This document shows, in pieces, positions 1 to 11,988 of a stretch of DNA of 64,000 nucleotides. The DNA is from Ditylenchus dipsaci (Eukaryota; Nematoda; Chromadorea; Rhabditida; Anguinidae). The notes beneath the pieces were generated by a model that saw only the letters and a list, made by a program, of their open reading frames with translations, was not told the DNA's origin and made no database searches. Each line of letters starts with the position of its first letter. The first letter of the stretch is position 1. The DNA lies in assembly GCA_004194705.1 (NCBI GenBank), contig SADC01001320.1, forward strand, positions 62,001-126,000, written 5' to 3'. The position numbers and the translations under genes were made by a program.

Positions 1-2520
<2,520 letters not shown>

Positions 2521-2599
2521 TTTTGCAACTTTTGGGAGAACGAAATATCAGAGCTGAAAATTATCAGTTATAAAAAAATTTGTTGTGAATTATTGGCAA

Positions 2600-3090
2600 A
2601 TTTTTGGCAGCTGATTTACGTCTTTTTGCAGCTGATTTAGCCTTGCAGCTGATTCAAGTTTTTTCTGCAGCTGATTCGCATTTTTGCAGCTGATTCACAG
2701 GATCAAGCAATTTCGAGAAAAAAAAAACAAAAATAGTCTAATACTTTTTCTACGGGTTTTTTTCACGATCTAAGCATTTTCGCGAAAAAAAAATTCCTTG
2801 GGGAGCATTTTAGCTGCCAGATATTTTTGGGCTACCTTGGTCCCCTAATGTATTCTTTTTGCGAAAAAAATTTTTCGCAAATAAATTTAAATCTTGATAA
2901 ACCCCCTCCCATAGAAAAAGTACTAGACTGTTGTTAGAATTTTTTTTGTAAGTGCTTGGTCCGCCCCCCCCCTGTCAATGAGCTGAAAAATGCAAATAAG
3001 CTGCTAAAAAACATGAATCAGCTGTAAAATGACGTGAATCAGCTGCAGGACGAAATTAGCTGCAAAATGACGTGAATCAGCTGCACAAAA
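2600..3090. repeat. Inverted clusters of CAGCTGATT motifs
   Basis: Five copies of a gCAGCTGATT word at about 21-bp spacing occupy 2609-2700 on the plus strand. The reverse complement (AATCAGCTG) occurs several times in 2990-3085. The two clusters face each other across 290 bp of spacer, so the interval looks like a foldback element whose arms are short tandem repeats. CAGCTG is also an E-box core, but the regular spacing and inverted layout fit a repeat better. It lies directly upstream of the polyubiquitin start. Confidence 0.55.
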
Positions 3091-3099
3091 AAGTTTGCC

Positions 3100-4010
3100 C
3101 GTCACTTATCGGCAATATTTTCTATTTAATTCAAAATGGTGACTTTATCATTTTTTCAGAAAGTCTCTTTTAAAACCTTTGGAACAAGCTAAGTTAGATG
3201 TCGGAAAAACAAAGAAAACCACCAAGAATAAGGTATAGTAAAAAGATTTAATTTTTTAAAGTTTGTAAACTATTTGCACTGTTATACTGAAAATATAAAT
3301 CAAATTGTGAAAGAATTTTGGAAACGACCAAACTATCTCAACAAATAAAATGGAAATGAATGGCAGAGCGAACTGCTGACTGGCTTTAGAAACACTAATC
3401 AATTTGATAACTAGATATGCAAGATTGTGTTTTTCACAGTAAGTCTTTTTATGGGCGCCCATTTGAATGATTTTTTATAGCAAATTATTAGCTACAGTAT
3501 GTAATCTAGCACAAGTCAAGTCTGGTAGGAAAATATATCTAGGGTTTTCGGTTCGGGCCAAATTTCAGTTTTTCTGGCGCAAAACCGACATTTTTTGGTT
3601 TTAGGCTTCGGTTTGCGGCCGGCCAAAAGCACTTGGAGTGTTTTTTCGGCTATATATTTTTATTGCTTTTTTGTCTAGACAGGAAAGTCAATTTTTTTAA
3701 TTTTCACTAAAATTTTGATTTATTGTTCAAATGGTTGAAGGTGAAAACACCCGTCAAAATAATTATATCTCCCGTCAAATTTTTAAACTTCGTGTTTTCG
3801 GTGTTTACTTTTCAATTTTTTTATTTTTTTTGCACCAGCATGTAGCTATGAATCTCTTGTTTATAATGAGCTATCAATTAGCTAACTCCAATTTTGTAAA
3901 GTGGGAGAACAATTCATTTGAAAAAATAGGTAAAGTTTTGAAAAATATAATTTTTCTCCTAATTTTTCATATTGTATTCAGCCAGTTAATCGCTTATTAG
4001 AAACTAGAGA
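3100..4010. other. No supported gene
   Basis: Very AT-rich. The open frames here are short, have skewed composition and no splice context or recognisable domain, so I treat the interval as non-coding. A short stretch around 3550-3640 repeats the words ttcggttt and ttttcgg, as at 11.4 kb. Confidence 0.4.
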
Positions 4011-4012
4011 TT

Positions 4013-4442
4013 CGGGCTACATGCTGGTGCAATAAAAATTAAAAAAGTGAACACTGAGAGCAAGAAGTTTTAAAAACTTGACGATTCTACCCTCTGACTG
4101 TTTCATTTTTTTCTTGACTATTTTTGGTCAAAACATCACAGAAGCTATAAGAAACATCAAAGGAGGATGAAAAAGCAAAAAAAGCAACTTAACATATCAC
4201 TAATGTTACTGAAAACCGCGTTACGAAAAAGCTTGTTACGAAATTCGCTGTTACGAAAAAGTTTCTTACGAAAATTCGCTGTTACGAAAAAGCTTGTTAC
4301 GAAAATTCGCTGTTACGAAAAAGTTTCTTACGAAAATTCGCTCTTACGAAAATTCGCTCTTACGAAAAAAAATTCTTACGAAAATTCACTTTTACGAAAA
4401 TTCGACCTTACGAAATTGTCTTCTTACGAAAGTTCGTACAGC
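4013..4442 (+). mobile_element. Partial copy of minisatellite-armed transposon
   Basis: From the tRNA-like remnant near 4080-4110 through a conserved spacer to a minisatellite of ttacgaaaattcgc-type units (4210-4440), this matches in reverse complement the complete element at 38652-39533, including its end ttcgtacagcc. The outer half is missing. Apparent ORFs across the array are repeat translations and not genes. Confidence 0.7.
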
Positions 4443-4690
4443 CGTTTTGATACCATTTGATAGAGAATTTCCAGGGCTACAAAATGGCATATCGTTCAAG
4501 AAAAAGTGTAGGGATTTCTTTTTTGGGACACCCTGTACAAGTCACCCGCAATTGTGCATCCCGCACAATTCCGTCACTTACATGAACTCACATAATAAGG
4601 CAGGGCTTCGAATCGTCTTTTTTAAAAAGATTTGTCCTTTTTTTGGCACCCCAAATCTTTTTTTTTTTTTTTTGAAAATTTAGTCAAAAA
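4443..4690. repeat. Inverted duplicate of the flank at 38.40-38.65 kb
   Basis: The sequence after the element end is the reverse complement of the left flank of the 38652-39533 element. It includes tttgatagagaatttccag, tgtagggattt and a cttcgaatc...ggcaccccaaatc segment. Element and flank were therefore copied together. The ggcaccccaaatc segment is itself a dispersed repeat also seen near 14.1, 38.4 and 43.2 kb. Confidence 0.65.
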
Positions 4691-4707
4691 TTTTTTTTTC
4701 GATTCAC

Positions 4708-4971
4708 TTATTGTTGTGTTTGAATAATTATATAATCTTTTTCTTTAAACTGTAGTTTACTCTTATTTGCTACAGTGGTGACTTTTCCTTCACGATCACT
4801 TTTTATCACTACAAAATTGGTTATATTTTTGTTTTAATATTTCATACAATTTTAAAGCAAGTTTATCCTTCAACTCATCTCCAGTAAGCTTTTCAGGCAC
4901 TATCAAACTACCAAGAACATTTTTTTGGTTTAATTCATTCAAATAAATTTTCACAGTCACTTCTTCTTCGC
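4708..4971 (-). CDS. 3' terminal exon of an unrecognised gene
   Basis: On the minus strand a TTTACAG acceptor at 4973-4972 is followed by coding-looking sequence beginning EEEVTVKIYLNELNQKNVLG and ending KDYIIIQTQQ before a TAA at 4710-4708. The composition (many Lys, Glu, Leu; alternating hydrophobics) is unlike the surrounding repeats. The frame shifts once at a TTTT run near 4815 and resumes as VVIKSDREGKVTTVANKSK, so one extra T is present. I recognise no domain; a beta-grasp-like fold is possible but only a guess. Upstream exons were not found. It could be the tail of a pseudogene. Confidence 0.45.
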
Positions 4972-5177
4972 CTGTAAATATTTTTACATTTTATAATTCT
5001 GAACAATGTCTTTTTATTCAGATTGTGGAATTTCTAAAAATCAGAAAAATTTGAGAACGATTTCGAGATTTTCGGGTACTCAACCAAAATCTGAAAAGTG
5101 GAATCAGGAGTGCTCGTGCTAATCAAGAAAACGCAAAAAATAGATTTGCAAAATGTTTGCTCTAGGCTGAGATATAA

Positions 5178-5233
5178 GGTCCGTATGGTGGGGGATTATT
5201 AAAGAGTGGGGGATTCATAGAGAAAATACGGTA
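5178..5233. repeat. Solo end of the TACCGTATTT family
   Basis: The stretch ends ttcatagagaaaatacggta, the inverted-repeat end shared with the elements at 8132-8377, 10775-10913 and 14019-14393. No clear left end is visible. Confidence 0.4.
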
Positions 5234-5295
5234 GATATGGGAAGGGTGGAGTGGGCCCAGCCCATAGATGTGGGGTTAAATGCTGAGTACAATAG

Positions 5296-5699
5296 GGAGC
5301 GGCGAAAAATTGCGCGCCGGAAAATTGCGCACCGGAAAATTGCGCGCCAACTTTTTCTTTTAGTCAGAAAGACAAATTTTCAATTTTTTTAAAAAGTGAT
5401 AATGCAATTAGGTATCCCTGAGATTCTAGTTTACAAGGTATCATTTGTTTGAATATGCTCGCGGAATATGGCTTAAAAAACTAAAAGTATGGAACAAATC
5501 AGAAAATAATTACTTTTATCTGATTTTTTTCATACTTGTTATTTTTTGTCTCATATTGCGCTAGCATGTTCGAACAAATGATACATTATAAAAAAAACTC
5601 GAACCTTAGAGCTACTTCTTAGTATTATCATTAAAATTTTTTTTTAATTTCGCCTCTTTGACTAAAAGAAAAAAGTTGGCGCGCAATTTTCTCCGCTCC
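5296..5699. mobile_element. 404-bp MITE with 8-bp TSD
   Basis: The inverted ends are ggagcggcgaaaaattgcgc (left) and gcgcaattttctccgctcc (right). The element is flanked by a perfect 8-bp duplication TACAATAG at 5288-5295 and 5700-5707. Subterminal arms also pair (gttggcgcgcaa and the agtcag/ctgact region). There is no coding capacity. The 8-bp duplication suggests a hAT-type mobiliser, which is an inference. Confidence 0.8.
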
Positions 5700-5707
5700 T
5701 ACAATAG

Positions 5708-6359
5708 CATCAAAATTCAGTCTACTTCACGTCCGTTCAAAACTCCCATTTTAGTACACTAGAGAAAAAAGGCGCGAAATTCAAAATTTTGGAAATTGAT
5801 CCCTAGTGTATCCTTTCAAATTCCTGTTTCAAACCTGACTGATTTTATTTCAACGTTCTGAACATTTATGCTCAGAGTGTTGGCCATTGTCAGGGCTTTC
5901 GAATGAGCTATCATTTGTCTATGAAACATGAAAAAATGAAAAGCATAAGAGATTTCAGTGAAAAATTTCATATATTTATTCACGTTTGTTTGATATGACT
6001 TGAATTTTTCCGGTGTTTTATTGTCAAATAAGGGTAAAAAAAAGACAGAGGCCTTGTAGAGAACAAAATTTCCTACATTTTGGTACCAATGAAGCATGCG
6101 AAAAATGCAAATTCAGGGTGTTTTATGCAAAAGTTAGATGAAAAACACAAAACACCCTATTTTTACTCGGAAAAATGCCACTTGTTTGCTTCAAATAGCC
6201 TCTAGTTTTAAAAATTCTAAAATAAAAATTCTAAAAATCGGTCTGGATTTTCGGGTAGAAGAGATTGTAGGCTTTCTTTTGGTGCATAAAAAAGCCCCAA
6301 AAATACAAAATTGGCGTGTCTCATACAAAATTAAATTCAGTGTTTTTTTAGAGCTGAAG
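5708..6359. other. No supported gene
   Basis: A minus-strand open frame of 93 codons (6097-5816) lies here but shows no domain and no splice or start context that I trust. The words aaaaatgca...caccctattttta recur. Treated as non-coding flank of the H2B gene. Confidence 0.35.
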
Positions 6360-6530
6360 ATGGTCTCCACCAGAAGAATGTGCGTTAAGCCAAATGAAGT
6401 GTCTCTCTCCGAAACTCGTTCAATCGCAGTCAAGAAACGATGGGAATATAATGAGCAGAGAAATCAAGCCAAGAATATGGCGAGTGAGCAAGCTAGCCGA
6501 GCTAGGGCTGCCACAAATATATTCGCCTTC
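6360..6530 (+). CDS. Possible short upstream ORF or 5' exon of H2B locus
   Basis: ATG at 6360 opens 57 codons, rich in Arg, Lys, Ser and Ala, ending at a strong GTAAGC donor at 6531. If joined to the acceptor at 6580-6581 (GCTTTAG), the next codon is TGA, so this would encode a 57-residue peptide followed by the H2B start 13 nt further on. It may be an upstream ORF, a small first cistron, or chance. I recognise no family. Confidence 0.2.
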
Positions 6531-6594
6531 GTAAGCTTTTTTACCTTGTTGTACCTATTTTTTGATGCGCTTTTGCTTTAGTGAAGCAATCCAA

Positions 6595-7357
6595 ATGGAC
6601 AAGATGTGCTACTCAAAGCTCCAAAGCTCTTTCACTAAAAAGAAGGAAGGTGTGAAAAGGACCAAGAAGAAGTCGAAGGATGTCAAGCCGAAGAGCTCGA
6701 GCAAGGGTAAAAACAAGCGAAGCTATGGTGTAGGTTCTACCACTTTGTTATTACCGACGATTTTGCTAAGAACCTGTTTCAGATCTACCTCAATCGAGTG
6801 CTCAAGCAAGTTCACCCGGAGATGCGAATCACCTCGAAAGGCATGGCTGTCATAAATTCTATGGTGGGTATTTTTGCGAATGTAGTGTAGTAATTTAGTC
6901 ACTTTCTCAGGTTAAGGATCTCTTCGACCGCATGCTGGATGAATCCGCCCGCCTGGTCAATTATGGCAAGACTCGTGCGCTTTCTTTTCGCGAAATGCAG
7001 ACTTCCGTTCGTCTCGTCATGCCTGGAGAGCTGGCCAAGCACGCTATCTCGGAGGGAACCAAAGCTATGTCCAAGTACAGTGATTCGTTGACTATGCTTT
7101 TTAGGCAATCTTCACAGGGCACAAGCGCGGTCAGAGAAATCAGCATTAGCACGCTGGCTTTCAGGAAGATGCTAATTTCTAAGTCGGCAAGCGTGCCCAG
7201 CGCGCGGCAAGCGGTCTACGTCTACAAAGGTCGCAAGGGGCAGCGTATTCGTACCATTTGGGGCCGCATCACCCGTGTTCATGGCAATTCTAGCTTCGTC
7301 CGAGGGAAGTTTCATTACAACCTGCCGCCGCATGCATTGGAAAGCAAATCCGTGTGA
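6595..7357 (+). CDS. Intron-containing histone H2B variant, extended C terminus
   Basis: Core nucleosome histone H2B. Exons are 6595-6729, 6783-6863 and 6911 onward, with two phase-0 GT-AG introns (53 and 47 bp). The N-terminal 45 residues are a Lys/Ser-rich tail. The histone fold follows (YLNRVLKQVHP, GMAVINSM, then VKDLFDRMLDESARLVNYGK) and the C-terminal helix PGELAKHAISEGTKAMSKYS ends at about 7087, giving an H2B of about 131 residues. The usual stop is absent: the frame continues to TGA at 7357 (220 residues) through sequence derived from a ribosomal protein eL33 copy. Introns and a downstream AATAAA, with no obvious histone stem-loop, suggest a replacement-type, polyadenylated histone. 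Sequence is divergent (RITSKGMAVINSM, SVRLVMPGE), so it may be a specialised variant or a decaying copy. Confidence 0.8.
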
Positions 7358-7380
7358 TGCTCTATCCAAGCACCATCTGA
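7105..7380 (+). pseudogene. Ribosomal protein eL33 (RPL35A) pseudogene
   Basis: Starting just after a TTTTTAG acceptor-like site, one frame reads AIFTGHKRGQRNQ, then, after an internal deletion and two TAG/TAA stops, EDANF and VGKR. The next frame, shared with the H2B ORF, reads QAVYVYKGRKGQRIRTIWGR and HGNSSFVRGKFHYNLPPHA. A one-base deletion near 7338 shifts to the family's terminal KQIRVMLYPSTI before TGA at 7378. These are the order and motifs of 60S protein eL33. The retained intron-acceptor at its start argues for a DNA-level duplication of the last exons rather than a retrocopy. It overlaps the extended H2B frame. Confidence 0.85.
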
Positions 7381-7445
7381 AATTGTCTAGAACTCTCATG
7401 GTTGGAATTCCCGTGTTATCCTCATCGTTCATGTCACCGCCGCTG

Positions 7446-7451
7446 AATAAA
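7446..7451 (+). promoter_or_regulatory. Polyadenylation signal AATAAA
   Basis: AATAAA lies 65 nt after the eL33 terminal codon and would serve either the H2B-eL33 fusion transcript or be a relic of the eL33 gene. Confidence 0.55.
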
Positions 7452-7459
7452 GTTTGATA

Positions 7460-8131
7460 AAGTGTTTTGGTGCTCTTAGTTTCGTATTATTGTTTCCCAC
7501 TGCTTTTCTTCGTGGACGTTCGGCTTGAGGTCCAGACTGTCTAAATGGAGTACTAGCGCGTTACACTGCAAATTAAGGCAACCACAATCACTTGTTTCAA
7601 CTGAAATTTAATATTTATGACCTTATCCTACTTTTAAAAAGTATGCAGAAAATTTTAAACTGTAGTAACGTAAGAACGTAAGAAACTGTTTACATGATTT
7701 GAATATCTCTGACACAATGTTTCCGGTTTAACCTGTTTCATCGGTTTTTCGTTCAATAAATTGCTCTTCTAACAAGTTAACTTTTAACTAGAGACTCTAA
7801 TTCTCGCTAAAAAAACAAAATTTTCAGTCAAAATTTGTCTATCGTAGTCAAAAATCACTGAGAAATTTGGAAAATGTAAGAAATATTTTTCAAATATCTT
7901 GGCGTTTTGTTTATTTTAAAGTGAACTAGAATTTGAATTTTGAACGGACGTGACTTTTCTATGAATTTCGCCGAGCTGTGGCTTCCTGAAGTTCGAAACT
8001 TAGAAGACCCAGTAAATTTGCAAAAGAAATTTATCATCTGTTGAGATTTTTGAAAACTTTTATTTTTCATAGCACCGTTCGAAGATCTGTTACTGGACTC
8101 GTGATCAGCGTATCTGATTCGCTTATATAAC
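7460..8131. other. No supported gene
   Basis: AT-rich spacer. One minus-strand open frame (8070-7855) lacks any supporting signal. Nothing else recognised. Confidence 0.4.
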
Positions 8132-8377
8132 TACCGTAAATACTCTATTAAACGGCCCGGGCCTTTATTTTCAACCCTAAAAAAAGTCGGAAAAAATTGG
8201 GTCGATTTTGAGATTTTGCGTGCTCAACCAAAATTTTAAAAGTGGAATCAGGTAAGCTCGTGCTAACTAAGAAAGCGCGAAAAACGGATTTGCAAATTTC
8301 TTTTTCTAGGCTGATATATAGGTGTTCAAGGGGGACCGTTTATTAGAGGGGGGCCGTTTAATAGAGTATTTACGGTA
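8132..8377. mobile_element. Foldback MITE, TACCGTA ends
   Basis: Ends are taccgtaaatactctattaa and its inverted match ttaatagagtatttacggta. Inner parts pair as well (aacggcccgggcc with ggggggccgtt). TA is the probable target site. No coding capacity. Same end family as 10775-10913 and 18513-18749. Confidence 0.7.
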
Positions 8378-8394
8378 CTCTAAGGCATATAATT

Positions 8395-8510
8395 TGGCTA
8401 CCATATTTCAAGTTCCTCTCAAGACAATGAATATTCGAATAACAAAGTATTGAGTTGTTTGAATGTTTATTGTCTTGATAGGAACTTGAAATATAGCAGT
8501 CAACTAGCCT
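8395..8510. repeat. Short palindromic element
   Basis: An arm containing atttcaagttcctctcaaga pairs with tcttgataggaacttgaaat, with a loop around gaatattcgaata. About 115 bp in all. Confidence 0.6.
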
Positions 8511-8859
8511 TTTTGGCAGAAGTTGATATTCGAAAAATGTTGATTTTCTGAAGAAAAAAAAAAGTTTTTTCGCCTAAATTCACAACAGATTGTATATTTC
8601 TTGTGCTTGATAGGAAAAGTGGACTGAATTGGATGATATCGTTCTTAGCACATCACATGCTTTACCACAGGCCTAAGCTCAAACACAAAATTTCCGATTT
8701 TCCGAGGGTCTAGGAGGTATTGATGAAACTTAAAAATTACAAACTTTTTTAAGCTGTCTCCCTTAACATGGCGTCTAAACTTAAAAGGTTGAAATTAAGA
8801 TATCCGCAGACGGCAACGGTACTTTAAAGGAGGAGAAAATCCATATAGGTTTGAAAAAG

Positions 8860-9062
8860 TGGTCTCGGTGGCGCAGTGCATACGCGTTTGTGTTTTCGGT
8901 CCAAAGTGGTGTGCAGGTTTGTTTGGCCAATTTTAGAGGTAATTAGACTTTTTTGACGCAAGATTCGGAATCAGCGACCCAAACTACCTATAAAACTTGT
9001 GCTACGCACTGCACCACCGAAGCCACTTTTTCAAACCTAAATGGCTTCTCCTTCTCTCCCTT
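8860..9062. mobile_element. tRNA-like foldback element
   Basis: The left arm (8863-8930) carries a tRNA box A-like tggcgcagtgcatacg and a weak box B. The right arm ends with the inverted copy gcactgcaccaccgaagcc. The centre contains ttagacttttttgacgc followed by attcggaatcagcg, shared with 14628-14890 and 45735-46745. It looks like a tRNA-derived SINE duplicated head to head. Confidence 0.6.
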
Positions 9063-9289
9063 TAAAGGGGCATGCCAGCGCGTTACACTGCAATTAGGGC
9101 GGGGACCAGCAATTTATTTTTCTCTTGACTATTTTTCTATAAGCGTTCTAGCTGATTCGACGAAATTTCTCTGCCTACTTTTTAAAAGTAGAATAAGGTT
9201 ATAAATATCATATTTGAGTTGAAACAAGTGGAAACAACGGTGATTTTTCAAAAATTGCTGGTCCTAGCCTGCTGATATGTCCTATTGGG

Positions 9290-9692
9290 GGTGTTCATAG
9301 TCGGGGTCAACTTTTTCTAAATTCAAAAAATGTCAATATTTTTCTGAATATTTATTTGTTTTGATATTCATGACCCTAGGGCAACTTTTTGAGCTCTACA
9401 CGAAAATATAGGCCGTTTTTCCGAGTGATTTATTAAAATTCGACGCAGAAAAATCGGAGGATAAAATAGTTGAGGGTCAACTGGGGTCAACTTGGGTCAA
9501 CATTTTTCAAAATTTTGCAGAAACAAGATTTCAAATTTTTGTAAAAGCCATCTTGTATACCTCAAAAAGTTGAGGGGAAGGGGTCAAAAATATCATATTT
9601 GGCACTTTTATTTCAAAAAATTGATATTTTAGTAATTTTAACAAAAGTTGACCCCTAAAAAGTTGAGGGTCAACTCGACTATGATCACAGCC
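9290..9692. repeat. Foldback with gggtcaac motifs
   Basis: The word gttcatagtcggggtcaac at the left pairs with gggtcaactcgactatgatc at the right, and gggtcaac recurs several times between. Non-coding. Confidence 0.55.
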
Positions 9693-10774
9693 AGTAAAGG
9701 ACCATGGTTTTTGCGCGCAGCGGCATGGGCACAATTTGAATTTAGTGAAAATCTTTTTTTTCGCTTCGAAATGGCAACAAGCACTGGATAAAATGACCCT
9801 TTTACTGCAAAAATAATCAGAATGTCCTTTTTTTGAAATTTTCATTCGGAGCCTTGCACTGCGCGCATAAACCAAGGTCCTGTAAAGGAGAATGACTTTC
9901 ATCATTTTTGCAATAGTAGTGTTAAAATAGTCCTTACGCGTTAATAGTTTGTTATTTTTAGACAATTCTGCATCATTAGTTTTGTCGTCCATTCGCTCAT
10001 ATTGTTTTTTCGAATTAGACTTTGAAGGTTTTGATTGACTATGACCCGTAAAAGTAAACGGTATAAGACAAAGAAAAATAAAAATAACATTAGCATTTTC
10101 AAATTAAAAGAAGTCATAGTAAAAAAAGGAAAAATAGAATTCAATATGGATTTATTAGCTCTTGCGCCGCTTTTATATACTAAAACTTTTGAAAATCTAA
10201 GTCAATTGAATCGATTGAAGATTGTTTGCGCGTCTTTCACATTACGATGTGCATCTACTTCCTAGGTTTGGAAATAAAAAAGCAGTGTCTACTTTCTTCT
10301 TCCTCAAAAAGCACTGCACTTTTACAATATAAAATAAGAATAATAAATTTATTGACAACTGTATGCATGTCTGCACTCACATATCTCTCTATATCTAGAT
10401 ATGTTGGTCTAAAATAAAGCAAACACCTGCCACCTTAAGGTTATGAGTATATATCCCCAACATATATCCCCTGCATATATCCCCCCCCCAACATATAACG
10501 CCCCATAGATATCTACCCAGCATATGATGGGGTTCTACAGGTTCAAGTCTTGGTGGTGGCAGAGGTTTTTTTCTTGAATTAGAGTCACTAACTAGTTTTT
10601 ATAGGACCAGTAAGCTTCAGGGTGGATAAGAAAACCATCTGGTACTTCCCCTATGTCTACCCCTAGAATCCAAATTTTAAATATAGCGTAATAAAAATTG
10701 TTGTACCATACCCAGAATCGTGTTCCGATCGTTTTCCAATCATGATTTGATAACACCAAAACAGTGATTTGACT
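9693..10774. other. Repeat-derived spacer without a gene
   Basis: It contains the dispersed repeat with tttttcgcttcgaaatggcaa and gtcctttttttgaaatttt (also near 14.2, 38.3 and 43.1 kb). Further on there are poly-C rich ccccaacatata units (10455-10525) and a tRNA box-B-like caggttcaagtcttgg at about 10538. No coding exon supported. Confidence 0.4.
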
Positions 10775-10913
10775 TACCGTATATCTTCTAATAAGGCCCA
10801 ACCTTCTATTGAGACCCCACCTTCTTATAAGGTCTCACCTCCAAAGAGGTGTTGAAAAATAAGGCCCCAGCTCAAATAAGGCCCCATGGGTCCTTATTAG
10901 AAAATATACGGTA
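10775..10913. mobile_element. TACCGTATAT-ended MITE
   Basis: Left end taccgtatatcttctaata, right end tattagaaaatatacggta. The interior repeats aaggcccca-type words. The right-hand TA (10912-10913) is at the same time the first TA of the next element, so one element inserted at the border of the other. Confidence 0.7.
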
Positions 10914-11343
10914 CAGTCGACGCTCCCAATAACATACACCCCAAAAGTTCGTTCCCGCCTAAGGTCCGACACTTTTTTTAGCCTCATTTTTTCAAATTTT
11001 TCCATTTCTGTTTTGACAGTCTGGTCGCAAACATCGCAAGGATTCCGATTTTGCCGATCATTTTTGCAGAAAACAATGATTTTGACATTTAAAAAGCAAA
11101 AACTCTCATTAACATACACCGAAATCCAAAACAGGTGTATGCTAATGGGAGTTTTTGCTTTTTAAATGTCAAAATCATTGTTTTCTGCAAAAATGATCGG
11201 CAAAATCAGAATCCTTGCGATATTTGCGACCAGACTGTCAAAACAGAAATGGAAAAAATTTGAAAAAATGGGGCTAAAAAAAGTGTCGGACCTAAGGCGG
11301 GAACCAACTTTTGGGGTGTATGTTATTGTGAGCGTCGACTGTA
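10912..11343. mobile_element. Long-palindrome MITE (family A), complete copy
   Basis: Ends tacagtcgacgctc and gagcgtcgactgta frame two arms of about 200 bp that pair almost perfectly around 11120. The arms include aagttcgttcccgcctaagg on the left and ccttgcgatatttgcgaccag on the right. Related copies are at 17977-18405 and, interrupted, at 25651-27199. TA target site; probably mobilised by a pogo/Tigger transposase. No coding capacity. Confidence 0.8.
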
Positions 11344-11399
11344 TATGAGTTTTTCACTCATTTAAGAATAGTGTTTAGACGTCTTCTCAGTGAAATTTC

Positions 11400-11620
11400 A
11401 TATGCTAAAAACTAGGGTAGGATTCGGTCGATTCGGTTTTTAAAAACCGGTTTTTTTTCAAAGCCAGTTTTCGGTTTCGGTTTTTTCAAAAATTTTCGGT
11501 CGGTTAACCAAACTGTACCTGATTTTCGGTTAATTTTTGTCGTAAATAAACCAGTTTTTGGCTAGATCTGGTTTTCGATTTTCCCGGTATTTTGAAACCG
11601 GTTTTCGGTTTCCGATTCTG
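11400..11620. repeat. GGTTTT-rich low-complexity block
   Basis: Irregular repeats of ggttttcgg and aaaaccgg words with both orientations present, so the block can fold on itself. Confidence 0.5.
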
Positions 11621-11831
11621 AGACTAGATTCATGCTCAGCGTGAAAATAACGTCATTGAAAAGTTCCGAACTTTGCCTTGCCTCCCCTTTATGGACTTTT
11701 TTAAGCATAGGGGAATTTGCTTTGGACCAAAACAAAACCCAGATTTTTCGATGACGTTATTTTATTTTTCCGATCACACCTTTACAAGTTAATCTACTAT
11801 GCTGAGTACGAATCTGGCCTCAGAATTAGCA

Positions 11832-11988
11832 TACAGTCAAACCTCTTTAACCGACATTCCGATACCCGACACCCTGTCGATACTTGATTTGGGCACCCAC
11901 TCGACACTTTGAGAAAAACAGCTTCTCGACATGAGCCGACACCCTGAGGCCGGTCCCTGGGGTGTCGGGTTAAAGAGGTTTGACTGTA
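11832..11988. mobile_element. 157-bp MITE with TACAGTCAAACCTC ends
   Basis: Left end tacagtcaaacctctttaac and right end gttaaagaggtttgactgta are inverted. TA target. The interior repeats gacaccctg words. Same pogo/Tigger-like end family as 15651-16574. Confidence 0.75.

Noticed and set aside
4167..4683. Open frames with LLRKFAVTKK-type repeats
   Set aside because: Translations of the ttacgaaaattcgc minisatellite; they reappear at 38502-38957 with the element.
9531..9992. Minus-strand open frame of 153 codons
   Set aside because: Spans a foldback and the dispersed cttcgaaatggcaa repeat; low-complexity composition and no family resemblance.
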